NCBI RefSeq assembly: GCF_016093545.1
Contig: NZ_JADKYX010000021.1
Span: 1 to 64,000, forward strand
Length of the DNA stretch: 64,000 bases
Origin: Massilia rhizosphaerae
GTDB taxonomy: Bacteria; Pseudomonadota; Gammaproteobacteria; Burkholderiales; Burkholderiaceae_D
Direction of reading: 5' to 3'
This document shows positions 51,724 through 60,077 of the stretch, piece by piece (positions within the stretch are counted from its first letter, which is position 1; the number at the start of each line of letters is the position of its first letter). The notes under the pieces were generated by a model. The model ran no database searches, was not told the DNA's origin, and was given only the letters and a program-made list of their open reading frames with translations. A program made the translations under genes and the position numbers.

Positions 51724-53514
51724 TCATTTTTCGGCGCGATACGGCGACTTGCCGCCGTCCGCGATGAACGTGTCGATCCGCGCCTTCAGGACCGGCAACG
51801 GTACGGACCCCAGCTGCAGCACCGTGTCGTGGAAGGCGCGGATGTCGAATTTCTCGCCGAGCGCCGCCTCGGCCTTGCGGCGTGACTCGACGATCGCCAT
51901 CTCCCCCAGGTAGTACGACAGCGCCTGTCCGGGCCAGGAGATGTAGCGGTCGACCTCCGTCTCGATCTCGTGGTCGGACAGCGCCGTGTTGTCGTGCAAA
52001 TAGGCCTGCGCCTGTTCCCGTGTCCAGCCCATTGCGTGGATGCCCGTGTCGACGACGAGGCGGGCGGCGCGCCAGGCCTGGTAGCTCAGCATGCCGAACG
52101 TCTCGTACGGCGTCTCGTAGATCCCCATCTCGCTGCCCAGGCGTTCGCAGTACAGCGCCCAGCCTTCGCCGTACGCCGAGATGTAGGCGCGGCGGAACGG
52201 CGGCACGTCGTGCTGTTCCAGCGCGACCGGCATCTGGAACGCGTGGCCCGGCGCCGATTCGTGCAGGGTCAGCGCGGGAAGGCTGTACAGCGCGCGCGCC
52301 GGCAGGTCGTAGGTGTTGACGAGATAGATGCCCGGACCGCCGCGCGCCGACGTGTAATAGGGCGCCTGGTCCGCCGGCACGGGCTGGATGGCGAAGCGGC
52401 GGCGCGGCAGGTAGCCGAAGTACTGGTCGGCCTTGCCGTCGAACTTCTTGGCGATCCACGCGGCCCGCATCAACAGTTCGTCCGGCGTCTTCGCATAGAA
52501 CTGCGGGTCGGTGCGCAGGAAGTGGAGGAAGGCGGGCAGGTCGCCCTTGAAGCCGGCCTTCACCATCGTTTGCTGCATCTCGGCGCGGATCTTGGCCATT
52601 TCGGCGAGGCCGACCTGGTGGATCTGCTGCGCCGTCATGTCGGTCGTCGTGTACTCGACGATCTTCGACTGGTAATACGCCTTCCCGTCCGGCAGGCTCT
52701 CCGCCGCCAGGGTCGTGCGCGCTTTCGGGACGTACTCGTCGCGGAAGAACCGCAGCGCCTGCGCGTACGCCGGCTGCACGGCGCGCTCGATCAGCGCGAC
52801 GCCCTGCGCGCGCAGGCGCGCCTGCTCGTCCTCGGGAATCGTCGCCGGCATCGTCTTGAACGGCGTGTACCACACCGTGTCTTCGGCATGTTTCGCGCCG
52901 GCGATGTTCACCAGCGGCGCGTCGCGGCCCGCCAGCGTGACTTGCGGCGGCGTGAAGCCGCGCGCGAGGCCGGCCCGCATATTGTCCAGTTCTTCGCCGA
53001 AGTAGCGGGGCAGGTCGCCGAGTTGCGCCAGGTAGGCGCGGTATTCGTCCGCGTTCTTCAGGGGCTTGCGCGCGACGTACATGATGTCGGACCAGAACGC
53101 GCTGTCAGCGTTGACGGGCTGCTCGTAGTCGCGGAAGCGCTGCGCTTCGACCAGGGCGGCGATCTGCGCGCGGTACACGGCATAGTCGATGCGTTCCGGC
53201 GGCGACAGGTCGGCCGCGCGGATGCCGTCCAGCCGGCGCAGCACGCCTTCCCACATCGCACGGCGCGCGGCCTGCGTGCGCGCGTCGACCTTCGGCAGCG
53301 CGTCCTGCACGCCGCGCGGTTCGTCCTCGTCCCACGCGAGCCGCTGCTTGATGCGCCATTGCCACTCGGCCCGGTAGATGGCCTGGAACCGCTTGTCGGC
53401 CTGGTTCGCCGCCCTGGCGGCGGCGGGCGCGGAAGCGGCGCAGGCCGGGGGCGCGAACGGGATCGACAGGGCGAGGGCGAGGGCAAGGGCGGCGGCAAGC
53501 GTGGTCTGCTTCAT
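51724..53514 (-). CDS. DUF885 family exported protein (putative metallopeptidase)
   Basis: A 596-aa protein with an N-terminal signal peptide (MKQTTLAAALALALALSIPF, AxA site near PACA-ASA). The body is the all-helical DUF885 fold, distantly related to M3/M32-like peptidases. The conserved core LTLHESAPGHAFQMPVALEQ gives His-Glu...His in place of classical HExxH, and AYGEGWALYCERLGSEMGIY may supply the third ligand region. Substrate unknown; other family members are annotated as lipoproteins or peptidases. The start at 53514 gives the complete signal peptide. It is 89 bp downstream of the M28 peptidase gene on the same strand. Confidence 0.85.
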   Translation of the reverse strand: MKQTTLAAALALALALSIPFAPPACAASAPAAARAANQADKRFQAIYRAEWQWRIKQRLAWDEDEPRGVQDALPKVDARTQAARRAMWEGVLRRLDGIRAADLSPPERIDYAVYRAQIAALVEAQRFRDYEQPVNADSAFWSDIMYVARKPLKNADEYRAYLAQLGDLPRYFGEELDNMRAGLARGFTPPQVTLAGRDAPLVNIAGAKHAEDTVWYTPFKTMPATIPEDEQARLRAQGVALIERAVQPAYAQALRFFRDEYVPKARTTLAAESLPDGKAYYQSKIVEYTTTDMTAQQIHQVGLAEMAKIRAEMQQTMVKAGFKGDLPAFLHFLRTDPQFYAKTPDELLMRAAWIAKKFDGKADQYFGYLPRRRFAIQPVPADQAPYYTSARGGPGIYLVNTYDLPARALYSLPALTLHESAPGHAFQMPVALEQHDVPPFRRAYISAYGEGWALYCERLGSEMGIYETPYETFGMLSYQAWRAARLVVDTGIHAMGWTREQAQAYLHDNTALSDHEIETEVDRYISWPGQALSYYLGEMAIVESRRKAEAALGEKFDIRAFHDTVLQLGSVPLPVLKARIDTFIADGGKSPYRAEK

Positions 53515-53603
53515 GGGGGGCCTGTGGTCGAGGTGTCGGAGCGAGGCAGGGTGTGGCCTCGCCCACGATATTACCCGGCCGACCCGGCCGCCGCCAGTCT
53601 TGC

Positions 53604-55244
53604 TCAGCGCTTGACCTTGCCGTACGCCTCGCCCGCGCGCCAGGTCGGCAACGCGGGCGCGTTCGCGACCGCATAGCCCAGGTTCAAGGTGAACTGCGCC
53701 TGCTGCACCATGCCGGACAGGTCCCAGGCCGGATCGTACTGGTCGCTGACCTGGTGGTAGTCGCGGGTGAAGGCGCGCATCTTCGCGGCTTGCGCCGCCT
53801 GGTCGTGCTCGAACTCGAACTCGCCGTCGCCCGAGAACACGGCCGACCCCACGTTGAACGCGGGGACGCCGGCCTTCGCGAAGCTGAAGTGGTCGGCGCG
53901 GAAGTAGGCGCCGCCCAGGTCCGGCACGGGCGCCGCGAGATGCAGGCCCATCGCCCGCGCGACCTGTTGCGACGTCGCGTACAGCGAGCTGCGCTCGGCG
54001 CCGGCCACCCCGATGTCGCGCGTGCGGCCGACGAAGTTCATGCTGTCCAGGTTCAGGTCCGCGGCCGTTTTCGCCAGCGGCCACAGGGGATGGTTCACGT
54101 AGGCGAGGCTGCCCAGCAGGCCTTGCTCTTCCGCGCACGGCCACAGGAAGATCTGTGTGCGCCTGGCCGGATGCTTGACGGCCGCCTGCGCCATCGCGAG
54201 CAGGGCGGCGGTGCCGGAGCCGTTGTCGACGGCGCCGTTCCAGATGTGGTCAGGCTTGCCGTTGTCCGGGGCGATGCCCAGGTGGTCCCAGTGTGCGGAA
54301 TAGATCACGGCCTCGTCGCGCAGCTTCGGGTCGGTGCCGGGCACGATGCCCGCCACATTGTATTCGGCGATGGTGCGCACGAGGCTCTGCACGTCGGCGG
54401 TGACGGCGGCATCGAGCGGCACCGGCCTGAAGCCGCGCACCTCGGCCGCGGCGCGCAGCTTGTCGAGATCGTGCCCGCTGGCCGCGAACAAGGTGCGCGC
54501 CATGTCTTCGCTGATCCAGCCCTGCAGCGCGTTGCCTTTGCCGGCCAGGTGGAACTGCTCGTGCGAGAAGGAGTTCATCGGCACGCTCCACGGATACGAG
54601 GCCGATGCCGTCGTGTGGATCAGCAGGATGCCGGCCGCGCCCTGGCGCACGGCTTCCTCGAACTTGTATATCCAGCGGCCGTACCACGTGAGCGACTTGC
54701 CGCCGAAGCGGTCTGGCTCCGCGCTCGTGGGCTGCGGATCGTTCACCATCGCAACGAGCACCTTGCCCTTCACGTCGGTCCCCAGGAAATCGTTCCAGCG
54801 TTCGTCCGGCGCGTCGATGCCGTAGCCGACGAAGACGAGCGGCGCCGCGACGTGCGTGACGGCCGCGCCGTTGGCGTTGGCGTACACGACGTCCTGGCCG
54901 AACGTCGCGGGCAGCGTCCTGCCGCCGGCCGTGAAGGCCAGGCGGCTTTCGGGCAGGGTCTTCTCGCCGACCAGTTCGACCTTCTGGCGGTAGCCGCCGC
55001 CGGCCAGCGGCCGCAGGCCGAGCACGGCGGCCTGCGTCTCGAGGTAGCGCACGGTGAGTTCGCCGCCGCGCTGGCCCGTGCCGCGGCCTTCGAGCAGGTC
55101 GTCGGCGAGGAAGGACAGGTGGGCGCGCAGCGGCGCCTCGGCCACGGGCGGCGCGGATTGGGCGAGGGCGGCCGCGCTCGCGGCGCCCAGCAGGAACGCG
55201 GCGGCACAGCGCGCGCGGCAGGTACGGAACAGGGAAACGGACAT
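53604..55244 (-). CDS. Exported M28-family aminopeptidase with PA domain
   Basis: A 546-aa zinc aminopeptidase with a signal peptide (about 1-28, ending LAQS). Domains: N-terminal part, PA-like insert (about 120-270, VFVGYGIDAPDERWNDFLGT), and the M28 catalytic domain (about 290-520). Zinc ligands and catalytic acid can be placed in AHWDHLG, NGAVDNGSGT, PCAEEQGLLGS, DLNLDSM and YHQVSDQYD. It likely degrades peptides in the periplasm or outside the cell. With the DUF885 gene it may form a peptide-scavenging pair. Confidence 0.93.
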   Translation of the reverse strand: MSVSLFRTCRARCAAAFLLGAASAAALAQSAPPVAEAPLRAHLSFLADDLLEGRGTGQRGGELTVRYLETQAAVLGLRPLAGGGYRQKVELVGEKTLPESRLAFTAGGRTLPATFGQDVVYANANGAAVTHVAAPLVFVGYGIDAPDERWNDFLGTDVKGKVLVAMVNDPQPTSAEPDRFGGKSLTWYGRWIYKFEEAVRQGAAGILLIHTTASASYPWSVPMNSFSHEQFHLAGKGNALQGWISEDMARTLFAASGHDLDKLRAAAEVRGFRPVPLDAAVTADVQSLVRTIAEYNVAGIVPGTDPKLRDEAVIYSAHWDHLGIAPDNGKPDHIWNGAVDNGSGTAALLAMAQAAVKHPARRTQIFLWPCAEEQGLLGSLAYVNHPLWPLAKTAADLNLDSMNFVGRTRDIGVAGAERSSLYATSQQVARAMGLHLAAPVPDLGGAYFRADHFSFAKAGVPAFNVGSAVFSGDGEFEFEHDQAAQAAKMRAFTRDYHQVSDQYDPAWDLSGMVQQAQFTLNLGYAVANAPALPTWRAGEAYGKVKR

Positions 55245-55345
55245 CGCGGCGGCTCATGAGTGGTTCAAGGCCGCGATGGTACTCCCTAACGCCGCGTGTT
55301 GTCCGTATTGACACAATTTTAAAGAAATTTAACCTTCCATCACGT

Positions 55346-55351
55346 TATAAT
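55346..55351 (+). promoter_or_regulatory. Probable -10 box of the KaiC operon
   Basis: A perfect TATAAT follows an AT-rich stretch with TTGACACAATTTT at 55306. The spacing to that TTGACA is about 34 bp, too long for a standard pair, and no other -35 is good. The operon's first ATG is 35 bp downstream. Confidence 0.5.
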
Positions 55352-55385
55352 CACCGGACGGACGTGCCAGCCGAGGCCACGCCGC

Positions 55386-55847
55386 ATGGCACGACAACCC
55401 CGACACAACCCCTGCATGGATAAAGACGATTACAGAGCGCCGCCGGATGCCGGCACGACGTCCGCCAGGAAGGCCGACATCGCGCATCCCGGCCATGTCG
55501 AGGCGCTCATCCGGCCCTGGTCGCGCCTGGGCCGGCAGCTGGTGCCGCTGATCGGCGAGGGCGGCTTCGTCGCGCTGTTCGGCCGTTCGGCACGCCTGCT
55601 GTCGCCGCCGCGGACGTGGCTCAGCGTCGACGCCACGCGCAGGACGAGCGCCCAGTTGCTGGCCGCGCTCGAGCAGGAGCTGGCGGGGGCCGACCCGCAC
55701 GAGGCCGCCGCGGCACACGAAGAATTGATGGGCATTTTCGTGCGGCAGCTGGGGACCCTCATCGGCCCGGCCTTGACGACACGGCTGCTGGCCGACACCG
55801 GGGCGGACGGCACGCCGCAGAAGAATCGAGAGGAGCACAAGCAATGA
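55386..55847 (+). CDS. Helical protein of the KaiC operon, function unknown
   Basis: A 153-aa (or 143-aa from ATG 55416) cytoplasmic protein. After a disordered N-terminus, residues 35-140 form an all-helical domain with conserved-looking WSRLGRQLVPLIGEGGFVAL FGRS, AQLLAALEQEL and LMGIFVRQLGTLIGPALTTR. Similar small helical proteins appear beside KaiC-like genes in other proteobacteria as far as I recall; none has an assigned role, and it is not KaiA or KaiB by sequence. The stop overlaps the kaiC start by ATGA, so the two are made together and may interact. Confidence 0.7.
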   Translation: MARQPRHNPCMDKDDYRAPPDAGTTSARKADIAHPGHVEALIRPWSRLGRQLVPLIGEGGFVALFGRSARLLSPPRTWLSVDATRRTSAQLLAALEQELAGADPHEAAAAHEELMGIFVRQLGTLIGPALTTRLLADTGADGTPQKNREEHKQ

Positions 55848-57304
55848 GCGGAAAAGTAACCCTGGAGAAATTGTGCACAGGCGTGCCAGGGCTCGACGTG
55901 CTTCTCGGCGGCGGCCTGACCGAGTTTTCGTTCACGCTCATCGCCGGCGCGCCCGGCAGCGGCAAGACGACGCTCGCCCACCAGATCATGTTCGCGCTCG
56001 CGAGCCCGCAGCGGCGCGCCCTGTTCTTCACCGTGCTGGGCGAGCCGCCGCTGAAAATGCTGCGCTACCAGCAGCAGTTCTCGTTCTTCGACATGGAGAA
56101 GGTGGGGACGTCGGTCCGCTACGTCAACCTGGCCGACGACCTGCGCGCGGGCGATTTCGGCGGCGTGCTGGAACGCATCATGCGCGAAGTCGAGGACTTC
56201 GGGCCCAGCCTCGTGTTCGTCGACTCGTTCCGCTCCGTCGTGCAGACGGCGCGCAGCGGCAACGAAGGCCTGTGGGACCTGCAGCACTTCATCCAGGAAC
56301 TCGGTTCGCGCATGGCCACGTGGCAGGCCACCACGTTCCTGATCGGCGAATACACGCAGGCCGACGTCGAAGCCAACCCGATCATCACGGTCGCCGACGG
56401 CATGATCGCGCTGTCGCACGATCTCGACCAGGATTCGGTGGTGCGCAAGATCCGCATCATCAAGATGCGCGGGCAGGCTCACCTGGCCGGCGCGCACCTG
56501 CTGCGCATCACGGACGACGGCATCCGCGTCTACCCGCGCCTGCTGACGCCCCTGCCGGAAGCCTACCGGACCGTCGCCTGCGAGGTGCGCCGCGTCCCGT
56601 CCGGCGTGGCCGGCCTGGATACGCTGCTGCACGGCGGCCTGCCGCAGGGCCACACGATGCTCGTGTCGGGCCCCACCGGCGTCGGCAAGACCATCCTCGG
56701 CACGCGCTTCCTGCAGGCCGGCGCCGCCCAGGGCGAGAAGGGCGTCGCCCTGTTCTTCGAAAAGCACACGGCGCGCCTGCACAACACTGAACTCGTCAAG
56801 CTCGTGCAGAGCGGCCAGGTGACCGTGCTGGAATCGCTGTCGCTGTCGCTCACGGTCGAGGAATTGCTCGACCAGTTGACGGACGCGATCGAGCGCACGG
56901 GCGCGACGCGCGTCGTGATCGACTCGCTGTCCGAGATCGGCCTGTACCTGGCGCCGGAGTTCCGCTACGACTTGCGGCTGTCCGTGTTCCGCACCTTGCA
57001 GATGCTGGCGCGGCGCGGCGTGACGGCCCTCGTCACGGTCGGCTACGAGGACAACCAGCCGAACTGGCGCTTCTCCATCGACAACCTGTGCTTCCTGGCC
57101 GACGCCGTGCTGACGATGCGCTTCGCGGAGGTGGAAGGACACGTCTGCAAGTTCATGACCGTCATCAAGGTGCGGGGCGCGAGCCACAGCAACGAGCTGC
57201 GCGAATACCGCATCACCGATGCGGGCATCGAGGTCGCGCCGCACGTGACGACCCTCGACGACCTGATGTCCGGCTACCCCACGCGGCGCGAGCCGCACAA
57301 ATAA
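55844..57304 (+). CDS. Double-domain KaiC-like ATPase
   Basis: A 486-aa RecA-fold protein with two KaiC domains. Domain 1: Walker A GAPGSGKT (35-42), FFTVLGEPP (possible catalytic Glu) and Walker B-like SLVFVDSFRS. Domain 2: Walker A GPTGVGKT (276-283), ALFFEKHTARL and VVIDSLSEIG. Cyanobacterial KaiC is a hexameric autokinase/ATPase clock protein; many bacteria have KaiC without KaiA/KaiB, with stress or signalling roles. Here it is coupled to a helical protein upstream and a hybrid kinase 9 bp downstream. ATGA overlap sets the start. Confidence 0.92.
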   Translation: MSGKVTLEKLCTGVPGLDVLLGGGLTEFSFTLIAGAPGSGKTTLAHQIMFALASPQRRALFFTVLGEPPLKMLRYQQQFSFFDMEKVGTSVRYVNLADDLRAGDFGGVLERIMREVEDFGPSLVFVDSFRSVVQTARSGNEGLWDLQHFIQELGSRMATWQATTFLIGEYTQADVEANPIITVADGMIALSHDLDQDSVVRKIRIIKMRGQAHLAGAHLLRITDDGIRVYPRLLTPLPEAYRTVACEVRRVPSGVAGLDTLLHGGLPQGHTMLVSGPTGVGKTILGTRFLQAGAAQGEKGVALFFEKHTARLHNTELVKLVQSGQVTVLESLSLSLTVEELLDQLTDAIERTGATRVVIDSLSEIGLYLAPEFRYDLRLSVFRTLQMLARRGVTALVTVGYEDNQPNWRFSIDNLCFLADAVLTMRFAEVEGHVCKFMTVIKVRGASHSNELREYRITDAGIEVAPHVTTLDDLMSGYPTRREPHK

Positions 57305-57313
57305 AGGACGACG

Positions 57314-58708
57314 ATGGGAACGTACCGCCAAGAGCCGCCCGCCTCCGAACAGCGTTCCCTCGAAGTATTCGTGCCCGACGGGACGGACGAATCGCCGTCC
57401 GGCGCCTTCCTCCTGCGCCGCGTCCATGCGCTGGAGGCCGAGCTGGCGGCGGCGCAGCTGCTGGCGCGGCGCCAGGCCGAGGAACGGCTGGCGCTGGAAG
57501 CGGCGCTGGCCCAGCTGCGCGAAGCGAACGAACATCTCGTCCTCGCCACCTTCAACGCGGAATACCAGCGCGAGGATGCCGAGGCGGCCAATCGCCGCCA
57601 GAACGAATTCCTCGCGATGCTGGCGCACGAGCTGCGCAATCCCCTGTCGCCGCTGGCGATGGCTGCGTCGCTGCTGGAACGCGACGCCGACGCGGCGCCG
57701 CAGCAGCTCAAGCTGGCGCGCGTGATCGGGCGCCAGGTCGACCACATGGCGCGCCTGCTCGACGACCTGCTCGACGCGGCCCGCATCAGCAGCGGCAAGA
57801 TCAAGCTGGATGTCGAAGCGCTGGCCCTGGCCGACGTGTTGCGCCACGCCGTCGAGACCGTGCAGCCGCGCATCGCGGAGCGCGGCCAGTCGCTCGACGT
57901 CGAGCTGCCGCCCGCGGGCGTGGCCGTGGACGGGGACAAGGTGCGCCTCGCCCAGGTGTTCACGAATTTGCTCGGCAACGCCTCCAAGTACACGGGCGAC
58001 GGCGGACGCCTGCGGCTGGCCGCGCAGGCCGGACCCGACGCCGTCGTGGTCACGATCGCCGACAACGGCACGGGCATCGCGCCCGACGTGCTGCCGTACA
58101 TCTTCGACCTGTTCACGCAGGGCCCGCGCTCGCTGGCGCGCTCGGAGGGCGGCCTCGGCGTGGGCTTGAGCGTCGTGCGCAACCTCGTCGGCATGCACCG
58201 GGGGACGGTGGAAGCGCACAGCGACGGCCCCGGCCGCGGCAGCCGCTTCACGGTGCGCCTGCCGCGCGCGACCGGGCTGCCGGCCGGGCCCGTCCAGTCG
58301 CCGCAAGCGCAGATCGTGCCGCGACGCCGCATCCTGCTCGTGGAAGACAACGCGGACGCCTGCGCCACCCTGGCCGACATCCTGGCGGCGGAAGGCCATG
58401 ACGTGGAGTGCGCGCGCGACGGCCGCGAAGGACTGGCGCTGGCGCTCGGCACGCGCTGGGACGTGATCGTGTGCGACATCGGCCTGCCGGAACTCGACGG
58501 CTTCGCGCTGATGCAGGCGCTGCGCGCGCAGCAGGAAGGCGCGCGGCCGTATGCCATCGCGCTGACGGGCTACGGCCAGCCGGACGACGCCGCGCGCGGG
58601 CTCGCGGCCGGCTTCGACCGCTATCTCGTCAAACCGGTGGGCGCGGCCGCGCTGCTGGCCGTCGTCGCCACCGCGCCGCCGGCCGCCGCCGGCGTCGTCA
58701 GCGCCTGA
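57314..58708 (+). CDS. Hybrid histidine kinase-response regulator of the KaiC operon
   Basis: A 464-aa soluble signalling protein: N-terminal coiled coil (about 33-95) without a recognisable sensor domain or membrane segment, HisKA with His105 in LAHELRNPL, HATPase (about 215-325; LGNASKYTGDG, DNGTGIAPDV, GLGVGLSVV) and a C-terminal receiver domain (about 340-455) with Asp388 in CDIGLPELDG. The lack of its own sensor suggests it reads the state of KaiC, as SasA reads KaiC in cyanobacteria; this is inference. There is no DNA-binding output domain. Its last 11 bp overlap the convergent aminotransferase gene. Confidence 0.9.
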   Translation: MGTYRQEPPASEQRSLEVFVPDGTDESPSGAFLLRRVHALEAELAAAQLLARRQAEERLALEAALAQLREANEHLVLATFNAEYQREDAEAANRRQNEFLAMLAHELRNPLSPLAMAASLLERDADAAPQQLKLARVIGRQVDHMARLLDDLLDAARISSGKIKLDVEALALADVLRHAVETVQPRIAERGQSLDVELPPAGVAVDGDKVRLAQVFTNLLGNASKYTGDGGRLRLAAQAGPDAVVVTIADNGTGIAPDVLPYIFDLFTQGPRSLARSEGGLGVGLSVVRNLVGMHRGTVEAHSDGPGRGSRFTVRLPRATGLPAGPVQSPQAQIVPRRRILLVEDNADACATLADILAAEGHDVECARDGREGLALALGTRWDVIVCDIGLPELDGFALMQALRAQQEGARPYAIALTGYGQPDDAARGLAAGFDRYLVKPVGAAALLAVVATAPPAAAGVVSA

Positions 58709-59894
58709 GCAGGCGCGCCAGGCGGTCGACCGCCTGTTCGATCCGCTCGTATTTCGTCGCGTAGGAAAAGCGCACATGCCGCTGCGGCGCGGCGACGCCG
58801 AAATCGTCGCCCGGCACGATCGCGACGTGGGCGTCGCGCAGCACGGCCATGGCGAACGTGCTGCTGTCGTGGGCGTCGCGGTGGGCGACCTGCGCGATGT
58901 CGGCGTACACGTAGAACGCGCCGTCCGGCAGCACGGGCACCGCGAAGCCGAGGTCGCGCAGCGCGGGCACGAGGAAGTCGCGGCGGCGCCGGAATTCGTG
59001 GCGGCGCTCTTCGAAGACGCCGATCGCGTCCTCGTGGAACGCGGCCAGCGCCGCGTGCTGGGCGATGGCGGGCGCGCAGATGAACAGGTTCTGCGCCAGC
59101 TTTTCGACGGCCGGCACGAGCGACTCCGGCAGCACGAGCCAGCCCAGGCGCCAGCCCGTCATGCTGAAATACTTGGAGAAGCTGTTGACGGTGATGACGT
59201 CGGCGCCGAAGGACAGGGCGCTCGTCGCGCGCTCGTCCTCGGTCGCGCCGTAGTACAGGCCCTGGTAGATCTCGTCGACGATGGCAAAGCCGCCGCGCGC
59301 GCGCACGGCCGCGACGAGACCCTCGGTCTGGTCCGGCGTCATCGAGGTGCCGGTCGGGTTGGACGGCGAGGCGACGATCACGCCGCGCGTGCGCGCCGTC
59401 CAGCGCTCGGCCACCTGGGCCGCCGTCAGCTGGTAGCGCTCGTCGGGACCGGACGGCACGAGGACGGCCCGGCCGCCGAACGCGCTGACGAAGTGGCGGT
59501 TGCACGGGTAGCTGGGGTCGGGCATCAGGACCTCGTCGCCCTCGGCCACGAGCGCCGCGCAGGCCAGCAGCAGGCCGGCCGACGCGCCGGCCGTCACGAC
59601 GATGCGCTGCGGGGCGATGGCAAGGCCGTAGGCGCGGGCATAGTGGGCCGAGATGGCTTCGCGCAGCGCCGGGAGGCCCAGCGATTCCGTGTACTGCGTG
59701 GCGCCGCGCTGGATGGCGTCGACGGCGGCGCGGGCGACGATGTCGGGCGCGGTGAAGTCGGGCTCGCCGACGCTCATGCTGATGACGTCCAGGCCCGCGC
59801 GCGTCATGCTCGCCGCGGCCTTGACCATTTCCATCACGCGGAAGGGTTCGATGGCGTCGACACGGCGCGCCACCTGGATTGGATTCTCTGGCAT
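58698..59894 (-). CDS. PLP-dependent aminotransferase (class I/II)
   Basis: A 398-aa fold-type I aminotransferase. PLP lysine in TVNSFSKYFSMTGWRLGW (about residue 238); other family residues are PSNPTGT (about 175, Asn), VDEIYQGLYYG (Asp/Tyr) and the C-terminal VRFSYAT arginine. Sequence style (SMSVGEPDFTAPDIV near the N-terminus) resembles aspartate/aromatic aminotransferase-like enzymes; the substrate cannot be assigned. Convergent with the KaiC-operon kinase, overlapping its stop. Confidence 0.9.
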   Translation of the reverse strand: MPENPIQVARRVDAIEPFRVMEMVKAAASMTRAGLDVISMSVGEPDFTAPDIVARAAVDAIQRGATQYTESLGLPALREAISAHYARAYGLAIAPQRIVVTAGASAGLLLACAALVAEGDEVLMPDPSYPCNRHFVSAFGGRAVLVPSGPDERYQLTAAQVAERWTARTRGVIVASPSNPTGTSMTPDQTEGLVAAVRARGGFAIVDEIYQGLYYGATEDERATSALSFGADVITVNSFSKYFSMTGWRLGWLVLPESLVPAVEKLAQNLFICAPAIAQHAALAAFHEDAIGVFEERRHEFRRRRDFLVPALRDLGFAVPVLPDGAFYVYADIAQVAHRDAHDSSTFAMAVLRDAHVAIVPGDDFGVAAPQRHVRFSYATKYERIEQAVDRLARLLRR

Positions 59895-59931
59895 CCCGCT
59901 ATCTTAGAGCGTATTCCAGTAGGCGTAAACG

Positions 59932-60032
59932 GGTAGGGTGGGGTGATTGATGCCGGGGGCATCAATCACGTGCCTACCATGCGTTCGCGGACCGGCTTGC
60001 GTTTGGTGGGCACAGGGGTGCCCACCCTACTG
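59932..60032. repeat. REP-like double palindrome, copy 7
   Basis: GGGTAGGGTGGGG, then a perfect hairpin TGATTGATGCC / GGCATCAATCA, then GTGCCTACC, and after a spacer GGTGGGCAC-AGG-GGTGCCCACC-CTAC. Two inverted units of the family lie back to back between the aminotransferase and GGDEF-EAL genes. Confidence 0.7.
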
Positions 60033-60077
60033 GGATAGGGGCTTAGCCGAAGCGGGGCAAGCTTGCCCGGCGCGCGT

